A DNA stretch of 8,968 nucleotides, from assembly GCA_025450255.1 (NCBI GenBank), contig JANWHV010000274.1, positions 1-8,968 of the forward strand, in the 5' to 3' direction. This stretch comes from Chloroflexota bacterium (GTDB lineage Bacteria > Chloroflexota > UBA5177 > JANWHV01). A program made the position numbers and the translations under genes. Below are positions 1-5,497 of this stretch, piece by piece. Numbering within the stretch: position 1 is the stretch's first letter; each line of letters starts with the position of its first letter. Below the pieces are notes generated by a model. The model ran no database searches, was not told the origin of the DNA, and saw only the letters and a list, made by a program, of their open reading frames with translations.

Positions 1-483
<483 letters not shown>

Positions 484-493
484 AAGGGGCTGT

Positions 494-537
494 CTTTGCG
501 GCGTCAAGGGGCTTACCTGCCCTGAACCGCCGCAAGG
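494..537 (+). other. Stem-loop between tuf and rpmG
   Basis: TTGCGGCG at 496-503 is perfectly complementary to CGCCGCAA at 528-535, and two more pairs (one G-U) extend it to 494-537. A small inner stem (AGGG 507-510 with CCCT 520-523) stacks inside the loop. No T tract follows, so it is not a standard intrinsic terminator. It could be an mRNA processing or 3'-stabilising element separating tuf from the rest of the transcript. A second small hairpin, CCCGA/TCGGG at 541-553, sits just before the rpmG ribosome binding site. Function is inferred only from position. Confidence 0.4.
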
Positions 538-561
538 GCACCCGACCTTCGGGAGAGAGCG

Positions 562-732
562 ATGGCAAGCGCGAAGAAAGAAAACCGCATTTTTATCACC
601 CTGGCATGCGGTGAGTGCAAGCGTCGAAACTATACGACGACAAAGAACCGCCGCAATGATCCTGAGCGGTTAGAATTCAATAAGTACTGCAGGTGGTGCA
701 GGTGTCACCGCGCACACCGGGAAACGAAGTAA
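562..732 (+). CDS. rpmG: 50S ribosomal protein L33
   Basis: This 56-residue protein of the large ribosomal subunit is short and easily overlooked. It begins [20 protein letters not shown] and ends HRAHRETK. It carries the zinc-ribbon form of L33, with cysteine pairs CGEC at residues 16-19 and CRWC at 43-46 plus a further Cys at 48, so it should bind zinc (the C+ form). The core around [15 protein letters not shown] is typical of the family. A purine-rich GGGAGAGAG stretch precedes the ATG. The TAA stop directly abuts the secE ATG (TAAATG), indicating translational coupling. No tRNA-Trp gene lies between rpmG and secE, unlike some bacteria. About 20 of its 56 codons end in A or T, in contrast to tuf just upstream. 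Confidence 0.95.
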   Translation: MASAKKENRIFITLACGECKRRNYTTTKNRRNDPERLEFNKYCRWCRCHRAHRETK

Positions 733-966
733 ATGGCAGGCAGCACCGCGACTCCGGCATCACCGCCGCGCCCGGAACGACATACCAGCTTGGCGCGCTA
801 TCTGCGCGACTCGCGAATCGAGCTCAAGAAGGTTAATTGGCCAACCCGCGAACAAGTCACCAATCTGACCATCGTAGTCGTGGTTGTCTGCGTAGTAATC
901 TCCGCGTTCCTGGGCGGTCTCGACTACCTATTCGCGTCACTGGTCAAGGTGCTCGCGCAGAAATAG
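733..966 (+). CDS. secE: Preprotein translocase subunit SecE
   Basis: SecE is the small essential membrane subunit that clamps SecY in the SecYEG protein-export channel. This is the short single-span form (77 residues) usual outside Proteobacteria. A Pro/Thr/Ala-rich cytoplasmic N-terminus (residues 1-18) is followed by an amphipathic helix. Next comes the conserved KKVNWPTREQV at 32-42, then one hydrophobic span at about 44-69 with a run of valines. The start directly abuts the rpmG stop and the purine-rich GGGAAACGAAG overlapping the rpmG end can act as its ribosome binding site. It is followed by nusG, the standard neighbour. Confidence 0.95.
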   Translation: MAGSTATPASPPRPERHTSLARYLRDSRIELKKVNWPTREQVTNLTIVVVVVCVVISAFLGGLDYLFASLVKVLAQK

Positions 967-1003
967 TCCCAATCGGCCCTATCACAGGGGGGAAGAGACA
1001 GTC

Positions 1004-1549
1004 GTGATCATCGAAGCACCGGTTGATGCCCGGCAATGGTACGTGATTCACACGTATGCCGGCTACGAGAACAAGGTCAAGCAGAATCTCTTGCACCGCA
1101 TCCAGTCGATGGGGGTGGAGGATCGCATTTTCCGGGTCGAGATTCCGGTCGAGGATGAGATCGAGATCAAGAACGGAAAGCGCAATACCGTGCAGCGGAA
1201 GCTGTACCCCGGCTACGTGCTGGTCGAGATGCTGATGGACGACCATTCCTGGTCAGTGGTGCGGAATACTCCAGGCGTCACCGGCTTCGTAAGCTCAGGC
1301 ACCAAGGCCGTGCCGCTGCAGGACAGTGAAGTAAAGCAGATTCTGAAGCAGATGGGCGAGGACGCGCCCAAGGTCAAGGCCACTTTCACCAAGGGCCAGA
1401 GCGTCAAAATCATCGATGGTCCGTTCCTGGAGTTCATCGGCGTCATCGACGAAGTCAGTCCCGATCGGAACAAGTTGAAGGTGCTGGTCAGTATGTTCGG
1501 GCGCGAGACCCCGGTCGAACTGGATTTCCTCCAGGTCGAGAAGCTGTAG
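1004..1549 (+). CDS. nusG: Transcription termination/antitermination protein NusG
   Basis: NusG binds RNA polymerase through its N-terminal NGN domain and contacts Rho or ribosomal protein S10 through its C-terminal KOW domain, coupling transcription to translation and termination. The 181-residue length is normal. The NGN domain covers about residues 10-100, opening with QWYVIHTYAGYENKV and containing LYPGYVLVEM and the VRNTPGVTGFV motif. The KOW domain is at about 128-160, around KGQSVKIIDGPF. The GTG start at 1004 is preceded by a run of G and A (AGGGGGGAAGAG, about 986-997) acting as ribosome binding site. No other in-frame start would keep the usual N-terminus. It lies 37 nt after secE in the same presumed transcript. 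Confidence 0.97.
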   Translation: MIIEAPVDARQWYVIHTYAGYENKVKQNLLHRIQSMGVEDRIFRVEIPVEDEIEIKNGKRNTVQRKLYPGYVLVEMLMDDHSWSVVRNTPGVTGFVSSGTKAVPLQDSEVKQILKQMGEDAPKVKATFTKGQSVKIIDGPFLEFIGVIDEVSPDRNKLKVLVSMFGRETPVELDFLQVEKL

Positions 1550-1550
1550 T

Positions 1551-1606
1551 AGAGGAGGTAGGGGGAGCAGGCACGGCAGGCGCCGGATGCCCGCGGACCC
1601 ACAGCC
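1551..1606 (+). promoter_or_regulatory. Structured rplK leader separating a strong SD from the start codon
   Basis: A strong Shine-Dalgarno, AGAGGAGGTA, lies at 1551-1560, but the rplK ATG is at 1607 with only a weak GCGGA close to it. Between them is a potential hairpin: GGCACGGC (1570-1577), loop AGGC, GCCG (1582-1585), a two-base GA bulge, and TGCC (1588-1591). A GGG near 1561-1564 can also pair with CCC at 1598-1600. If the whole 1561-1600 segment folds out, the Shine-Dalgarno would sit about 7 nt from the ATG, an ideal spacing. In E. coli the L1 repressor site of the L11 operon is in this leader. Whether L1 binds here is unknown. The folding is drawn by eye. Confidence 0.45.
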
Positions 1607-2032
1607 ATGGCAAAACGTGTCCGAGCAATTGTGAAGCTCCAACTGCCGGCAGGGAAGGCCACGCCGGCGCCGCCGGTTGGCCCAGCCCTGGGTCAGCACG
1701 GCGTGAATATCATGGGTTTCGTCAAGGAATACAACGAGCGTACGGCATCGAAGGCCGGCAGCATCGTCCCGGTGGAGATTACGGTCTTTGAAGATCGCTC
1801 GTTCACCTTCGTGACCAAGACACCGCCCGCCTCGGAGCTATTGAAGAAGGCGGCGGGCATCAATTCGGGCGCCAAGAATCCGTTAAAGGATCGAGTCGGT
1901 CGCATCAGCCAGGATAAGTTGCGCGAGATCGCCGAGACCAAGATGCAAGATCTCAACGCCAACGACATCGATATGGCGATGAAGACCATCGCCGGCACGG
2001 CCCGCAGCATGGGGATCGAAGTAGTAGGTTAA
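1607..2032 (+). CDS. rplK: 50S ribosomal protein L11
   Basis: L11 binds the GTPase-associated region of 23S rRNA and forms the base of the ribosomal stalk with L10 and L7/L12. The length of 141 residues is canonical. The N-terminal domain starts [20 protein letters not shown] with the conserved [18 protein letters not shown] block. The C-terminal rRNA-binding domain (about residues 75-141) contains [16 protein letters not shown] and the [10 protein letters not shown] ending. An in-frame TAG at 1559 and the lack of other start codons fix the ATG at 1607. It follows nusG by 57 nt and precedes rplA, the standard L11 operon order. Confidence 0.97.
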   Translation: MAKRVRAIVKLQLPAGKATPAPPVGPALGQHGVNIMGFVKEYNERTASKAGSIVPVEITVFEDRSFTFVTKTPPASELLKKAAGINSGAKNPLKDRVGRISQDKLREIAETKMQDLNANDIDMAMKTIAGTARSMGIEVVG

Positions 2033-2050
2033 TGGCGCGGCGGCGATAGT

Positions 2051-2081
2051 CCTCGACTGGCGGCACGAAAATGCGTCGAGG
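2051..2081 (+). other. Stem-loop at the start of the rplK-rplA gap
   Basis: CCTCGAC at 2051-2057 and GTCGAGG at 2075-2081 form a perfect 7-bp stem. An inner GCA/TGC stem (2063-2065 with 2072-2074) closes a CGAAAA loop. No T tract follows. The gap between rplK and rplA (123 nt) is longer than usual and this hairpin occupies its first half, ahead of the probable L1 site. It may separate the two cistrons or protect mRNA ends. The role is unproven. Confidence 0.4.
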
Positions 2082-2104
2082 CCGGGGGCCGAGCAGCGTC
2101 AACA

Positions 2105-2147
2105 TAGTGTGGGAGGATCGGTTTCGATCCGCGAGTCACCACTGGAG
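2105..2147 (+). promoter_or_regulatory. Probable L1-binding autoregulatory site overlapping the rplA ribosome binding region
   Basis: Stem 1 is GTGG (2109-2112) with CCAC (2139-2142). The 5' side of an asymmetric internal loop is GA (2113-2114). Stem 2 is GGATCG (2115-2120) with CGATCC (2125-2130) closed by GTTT, and the 3' side of the loop is GCGAGTCA (2131-2138). From memory of the E. coli 23S rRNA L1 site, that rRNA has the same GTGGGAGG 5' strand, the same two-base GA loop, a longer 3' loop and a CCAC return strand. The rplA Shine-Dalgarno GGAG (2144-2147) immediately follows the 3' strand, 8 nt from the ATG, so L1 binding would block initiation. Known biology: L1 represses its own operon by binding an rRNA-like mRNA site. 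Inferred: this is that site, placed directly before rplA. Confidence 0.6.
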
Positions 2148-2155
2148 TAACGTTC

Positions 2156-2863
2156 ATGCCTCAGCACGGTAAGAAATACGTCAACGCTTCAAAGTTGGTC
2201 GACAGCACCAAGCTGTATGACCCGAAAGAAGCAGTAAGCCTGGCCAAGCAAACCTCGTTCGTCAATTTCGACGCCACGGTCGAACTGCATTTTCGCCTCG
2301 GAGTCGACCCCCGCCACGCCGATCAGATGGTGCGCGGCACCGCGGTGCTGCCGCACGGGACCGGCAAGACGGTGCGTATCCTGGTCTTCGCCCAGGGCGA
2401 CAAGGCCCGCGAGGCGGAACAGGCGGGCGCGGATTTTGTAGGCAGCGCCGACCTGGTGAAGCAGATCAGCGAAGGCTGGATCGGCTTCGATGTCGCCATC
2501 GCCACGCCCGATATGATGCAGGCCGTTGGCCGCCTGGGAAAGATCCTCGGACGTCGCGGCCTCATGCCGAACCCGAAGGCCGGGACCGTGACCTTTGACC
2601 TGGCGCGCACCATATCCGAAGTGCGCGGCGGTCGGGTCGAGTTCCGCGTCGATCGCGCCGGATTGGTACACGTGCCGGTAGGGAAGGTGTCATTCGAGGA
2701 GCCCAAGCTCCTGGACAACGTGGCGGCAATGGTCGAGGCGGTGACGGCGGCCAAGCCGTCCGGCGCCAAGGGCCACTACATGCGGTCAATAACCGTTGCC
2801 ACGACCATGGGCCCAGGCATCCACCTGGATTTGAGCGCGGCACAGGCACTCCGCGTCTCGTAG
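2156..2863 (+). CDS. rplA: 50S ribosomal protein L1
   Basis: L1 forms the mobile L1 stalk near the ribosomal E site and is also a translational repressor of its own operon in many bacteria. The length of 235 residues is normal. It starts [16 protein letters not shown], with [14 protein letters not shown] and then [20 protein letters not shown] in domain I. The central [16 protein letters not shown] signature (about residues 131-146) is diagnostic of L1. The tail holds [17 protein letters not shown]. The ATG is preceded by GGAG at 2144-2147 with 8-nt spacing. A structured gap upstream resembles an L1-binding site, which would allow autogenous control. Confidence 0.97.
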   Translation: MPQHGKKYVNASKLVDSTKLYDPKEAVSLAKQTSFVNFDATVELHFRLGVDPRHADQMVRGTAVLPHGTGKTVRILVFAQGDKAREAEQAGADFVGSADLVKQISEGWIGFDVAIATPDMMQAVGRLGKILGRRGLMPNPKAGTVTFDLARTISEVRGGRVEFRVDRAGLVHVPVGKVSFEEPKLLDNVAAMVEAVTAAKPSGAKGHYMRSITVATTMGPGIHLDLSAAQALRVS

Positions 2864-2937
2864 CTGCACGCAACAAGTTGATTATCCTCGGCGCGGTCCT
2901 TCTGAACGTCGGAGGCGGAGTGCATTAGCATCGCGAT

Positions 2938-2966
2938 TTGACGCGCCGCGCCAGTGCCGCTACAAT
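2938..2966 (+). promoter_or_regulatory. Promoter of the rplJ-rplL unit
   Basis: A -35 box TTGACG (2938-2943) and a -10 box TACAAT (2961-2966) are separated by exactly 17 bp, a near-consensus housekeeping sigma promoter. Transcription would start near 2973, giving a leader of about 205 nt before the rplJ GTG. This matches bacteria where rplJL has its own promoter within the L11-L10 cluster. The match is seen directly. Activity is inferred. Confidence 0.75.
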
Positions 2967-2994
2967 CATCCCTGGCACTTTCAATACGGTACCG

Positions 2995-3075
2995 GCTTCT
3001 CTCGCTGAAGACCGCGGGCGCGCCAAGCGGCGCTTAAACCAACAGCCTGCGCAGGCGGAAGACGATCCATTCGTT
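2995..3075 (+). ncRNA. Ribosomal protein L10 leader (autoregulatory mRNA element)
   Basis: The stretch CGCTGAAGACCGCGGGCG near 3003-3020 and the later CTTAA, GCCTGC and GGCGGAAGA (3033-3062) follow the pattern of the L10 leader family, in which a GAAGACC-type segment, a pairing GC-rich helix and a CTTAA segment form the binding site for L10 bound to L7/L12. GCGGGC (3014-3019) pairs with GCCTGC (3045-3050) with one G-U. A smaller helix around GCGCGCC and GGCGC (3018-3033) lies between. It is located in the rplJ 5' leader, downstream of the promoter and upstream of an attenuator. Exact ends are approximate, and a covariance-model scan would settle them. Confidence 0.75.
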
Positions 3076-3104
3076 GGCCCGTTCAGGGTTCTCGTTTGCC
3101 CTCG

Positions 3105-3175
3105 TCTCCCTCGACCTCAGCGATACGCTGGGGTCTATTTTTTTGCCGGCGTACCACAGGAAGAAAGGAGGGAGA
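3105..3175 (+). promoter_or_regulatory. Possible anti-Shine-Dalgarno pairing across the rplJ attenuator
   Basis: TCTCCCTC at 3105-3112, immediately before the terminator hairpin, is perfectly complementary to GAGGGAGA at 3168-3175, which contains most of the rplJ ribosome binding site. In a read-through transcript this 8-bp helix could enclose the hairpin and mask the site, adding a translational layer to the attenuator. The complementarity is seen directly. Formation and function are inferred. Confidence 0.35.
3113..3144 (+). terminator. Intrinsic terminator in the rplJ leader (attenuator)
   Basis: GACCTCAGCG (3113-3122) and CGCTGGGGTC (3126-3135) form a 10-bp stem (one U-G pair) with an ATA loop, followed by TATTTTTTT (3136-3144). 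This is a complete intrinsic terminator about 35 nt upstream of the rplJ start codon. Its position inside the leader and after the L10-leader element makes it an attenuator: excess L10(L12) complex would favour termination. That mechanism is known for some Gram-positive rplJL operons and inferred here. Confidence 0.85.
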
Positions 3176-3178
3176 AGC

Positions 3179-3709
3179 GTGCCGACAGCAAAGAAGATCG
3201 CCGAAGTCGCCGACTTGACGGATCGATTGAACCGCAGCAATGCCGTAGTATTGCTTCACTATCGCGAGCTAAAGGTGAAGGATATATCGGACCTGCGGAA
3301 TAAGCTCCGCCCAAGCAACATCGAAATCCGGGTCGCAAAGAACACCCTGCTGCGCATAGCGGTCAATAACGCGGGCAAGCCGGGGTTGGAGGACCTGTTC
3401 ACCGGGCCCACGGCGGTGGCGTTTATCTACGGCAGCGAGCCGCAAGGCGCGAAAGCGGTAAGCGACGCGGTGCGCGCCGCGCGCAAGGACAACGTCAAGG
3501 TCACCGGTGGGATTCTCGGTAACACGGGCCTCGACGCCGCCGGTGTCGAACGGCTCACCACCATGAAGACCCGCGATGAGCAGCTTGCCGGCCTGATGGG
3601 AACGCTGCAGGCGTCCGCCAGCCAGCTTGCCGCCACCTTGAACGGCGCCGCGCAAGAACTCGTCTACACGTTGATGGCGTACCAGGATAAGCTTCAAACC
3701 CAGCAGTAA
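3179..3709 (+). CDS. rplJ: 50S ribosomal protein L10
   Basis: L10 anchors the L7/L12 stalk dimers to the ribosome, and the L10(L12) complex represses its own operon. I start it at the GTG at 3179, giving 176 residues beginning MPTAKKIAEVADLTDRLNRS. An AGGAGG at 3166-3171 lies 7 nt upstream, and further upstream the frame runs through the attenuator hairpin and so is unlikely to be coding. The N-terminal rRNA-binding domain (about 1-130) includes RVAKNTLLRIAV and DLFTGPTAVAF. The C-terminal helix (about 131-176) is the L12 docking region, rich in Leu and Ala. It precedes rplL by 24 nt in the same transcript. Confidence 0.95.
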   Translation: MPTAKKIAEVADLTDRLNRSNAVVLLHYRELKVKDISDLRNKLRPSNIEIRVAKNTLLRIAVNNAGKPGLEDLFTGPTAVAFIYGSEPQGAKAVSDAVRAARKDNVKVTGGILGNTGLDAAGVERLTTMKTRDEQLAGLMGTLQASASQLAATLNGAAQELVYTLMAYQDKLQTQQ

Positions 3710-3733
3710 TCGAAAAGAGAGGAGAACAGCACA

Positions 3734-4138
3734 ATGGCTACACTTTCCACCGATCAGTTACTCGATGCCATCGGCAGCATGACCCTTCTTGAGGTGTCGG
3801 ACCTGGTGAAGGCCATGGAAGAGAAGTTTGGCGTGAAGGCCGCCGCTCCCGTGGCGGTTGCCGGCCCCGCCGCGTCGGCGGCTGCCGCGGCGCCTGCCGA
3901 GGCCGAGGCTGAGCCCACCGAGTTCACCGCCAACCTGACCGAAGTCGGCCCCAATAAGATCAACGTAATCAAGGCCGTGCGTGAGCTGGTCCCGGCCCTT
4001 GGCCTCAAGGAAGCGAAGGACCTGGTGGACGGCGCGCCCAAGGCGATCAAGGAGAACGTGACCAAGGAAGAGGCCGAAGCCGTGAAGGCCAAGCTCTCCG
4101 AGGTCGGCGCCACGGTGACCATCGTCGCCGTCGGCTAG
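3734..4138 (+). CDS. rplL: 50S ribosomal protein L7/L12
   Basis: L7/L12 is the multi-copy acidic stalk protein that recruits translation factors and stimulates their GTPase activity. It has 134 residues, slightly longer than the usual 120-130. The N-terminal dimerisation domain (1-33) is followed by an Ala/Pro/Glu-rich flexible hinge (about 35-62). The globular C-terminal domain (63-134) contains [12 protein letters not shown] and the highly conserved [18 protein letters not shown]. Compared with E. coli, the loop before GLKEAK is one residue longer ([10 protein letters not shown]). An AGAGGAG at 3718-3724 lies 9 nt before the ATG. Transcription ends shortly after at a strong terminator, so rpoB is not co-transcribed here. 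Confidence 0.96.
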   Translation: MATLSTDQLLDAIGSMTLLEVSDLVKAMEEKFGVKAAAPVAVAGPAASAAAAAPAEAEAEPTEFTANLTEVGPNKINVIKAVRELVPALGLKEAKDLVDGAPKAIKENVTKEEAEAVKAKLSEVGATVTIVAVG

Positions 4139-4156
4139 TTCCCGTCAACCGGATCC

Positions 4157-4194
4157 AACCGCCTCTCCCGCTACGGGAGAGGCGGTTTTGTTTT
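4157..4194 (+). terminator. Strong intrinsic terminator after rplL
   Basis: A perfect 14-bp stem, AACCGCCTCTCCCG (4157-4170) with CGGGAGAGGCGGTT (4174-4187), has a 3-nt CTA loop and is followed by TTGTTTT. It lies 18 nt after the rplL stop and should end the r-protein transcript. In many bacteria read-through or attenuation at this place feeds rpoBC, but here the next gene is a separate aminotransferase. Confidence 0.93.
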
Positions 4195-4220
4195 GGTATG
4201 CTGATAGGCGCGCGTACAAT
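4193..4220 (+). promoter_or_regulatory. Probable promoter of the hisC-like gene
   Basis: TTGGTA (4193-4198) and TACAAT (4215-4220) are spaced by 16 bp, just after the rplL terminator. Transcription would start near 4227 and leave a leader of about 125 nt before the ATG at 4353. I see no riboswitch or clear terminator in that leader. The -10 is good and the -35 matches four of six bases, so this is a moderate call. Confidence 0.5.
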
Positions 4221-4352
4221 CCGCGCTCCGCCGGGACACTGGAGACCGCCAATGGTTACGACGTGGGTAATCTCCACTGTGAAGGCTCGGTAGGGATCGC
4301 GACGGCGTGGCAATGTCCGCGCCAAACCGTACCACGAACGGAAAGGACGCCG

Positions 4353-5471
4353 ATGAAACTCGCGGCTAACGAAAGCATCTCACGACTGGCTCGCCCCGCC
4401 ACATTGGCGATCGAGCCCTATGTATGGGAGCCCTCCAACCTCGAGATCGCGGCGCGATTCGGCCTGGACGCGTCGCGGGTGGTGCGTTTCGATACCAACA
4501 CGGCGCCATTGCCGCCACCGTGCCTGCCGGCCGTGCTCCGCCAGGTAGAGGCGGATCCGCGCGTGAATGAGTACTTCGACAGCTCATATGCCTCACTCGC
4601 CCAGGCGCTCACCGAATACACCGGCTTTGGGCCGGAGCACTTGGTGATTGGCGCGGGCGCGGACGAGATTCTGGATATCGTGGCCAAGACCTTCCTGAAT
4701 CCCGGAGACATGGCGGTGGTACCCGTGCCGACCTACGCCATGTATCGCATCGTGTCGGAGACCATGGATGCCGAGGTGCTGACGGTGCCGTCGCTGCCGG
4801 ATCTCGGCTTTGATGTCGACGCGCTTATTGCCGCCGCGGCGGGCGCGAAGCTGATCTTCCTGTGCAATCCCAATAACCCGACCGGGAAACGGCTGCCGAT
4901 TGACGCGGTGGCGCGACTGGTGCGCGCCGTGGACTGCATGGTGGTGGTGGACGAAGCGTACGCCGAGATCTCGGGCGATTCGGCGCTGCCGCTGGTCAAG
5001 GACGAACCGCGCCTGCTCATCGTTCGTACCCTGAGCAAGGCATTTTGTCTCGCCGGCGCCCGGCTAGGCTACGCGGTGTGCGCGCCTGAGACGGCCGAGC
5101 TGGCAAACCGCATGCGACCGCCAAACAGCATAAGCTACATTACCGCGGTACTCAGCGAGGCGTCTGTCCGCGATCTTGATGCCATGCGCGCAAACGTAGC
5201 GGGGTTAATCGCCGAACGCGAATGGCTAAGCGATGCCCTGTCGCGCATCGGTCTCGACATTACGCCGTCCTCGACCAATTTTGTGTTGGCGAGGATGCGG
5301 TCCAGGGACGTGGCCAAGCAGGTCTACGATTCATGCCTGAGCCAGGGGCTGGTCATCCGCTTTTATGAAGCCAATCCGCTGCTGAACAGCTATCTGCGCG
5401 TCACGGCGCGACGGCGCGAGGACAACGTACGCCTGGTCTCCACCATCGACGAGGCGCTGCGGCGGATGTAG
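4353..5471 (+). CDS. hisC: HisC-type PLP-dependent aminotransferase (probable histidinol-phosphate aminotransferase)
   Basis: This is a fold-type I pyridoxal-phosphate enzyme of the HisC group, which transfers an amino group between histidinol phosphate/imidazole acetol phosphate and glutamate/2-oxoglutarate. The protein has 372 residues, a usual size. Visible motifs are GAGADEILDIV (100-110) for the cofactor phosphate, NPNNPTG (172-178), DEAY (200-203, with Asp200 for the PLP ring nitrogen) and TLSKAF with the Schiff-base Lys229. AGARLGY follows with Arg237, and Arg349 in YLRV would bind a carboxylate or phosphate. The ATG at 4353 is preceded by AAGGA with 5-nt spacing, and the open frame upstream looks non-coding. 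The N-terminal FDTNTAPLPPP replaces the more usual LDxNENP, so the substrate could differ (aromatic amino acids or threonine phosphate). No other his genes are nearby. Confidence 0.8.
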   Translation: MKLAANESISRLARPATLAIEPYVWEPSNLEIAARFGLDASRVVRFDTNTAPLPPPCLPAVLRQVEADPRVNEYFDSSYASLAQALTEYTGFGPEHLVIGAGADEILDIVAKTFLNPGDMAVVPVPTYAMYRIVSETMDAEVLTVPSLPDLGFDVDALIAAAAGAKLIFLCNPNNPTGKRLPIDAVARLVRAVDCMVVVDEAYAEISGDSALPLVKDEPRLLIVRTLSKAFCLAGARLGYAVCAPETAELANRMRPPNSISYITAVLSEASVRDLDAMRANVAGLIAEREWLSDALSRIGLDITPSSTNFVLARMRSRDVAKQVYDSCLSQGLVIRFYEANPLLNSYLRVTARRREDNVRLVSTIDEALRRM

Positions 5472-5497
5472 GCGACGTGCTGGATCGCGAGGCGCGC

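Noticed and set aside
3074..3178. N-terminal extension of L10 by 35 residues
   Set aside because: The extension would translate the terminator hairpin, while the GTG at 3179 has an ideal AGGAGG and gives the normal L10 N-terminus.
2938..3303. Plus-strand frame of 121 codons in the rplJ leader
   Set aside because: It runs through the promoter, L10 leader and attenuator and overlaps rplJ in another frame; the regulatory reading explains the sequence better.
5472..5497. Possible bidirectional terminator between the convergent aminotransferase and serS genes
   Set aside because: The 26-nt gap has no stem with a T tract on either strand.
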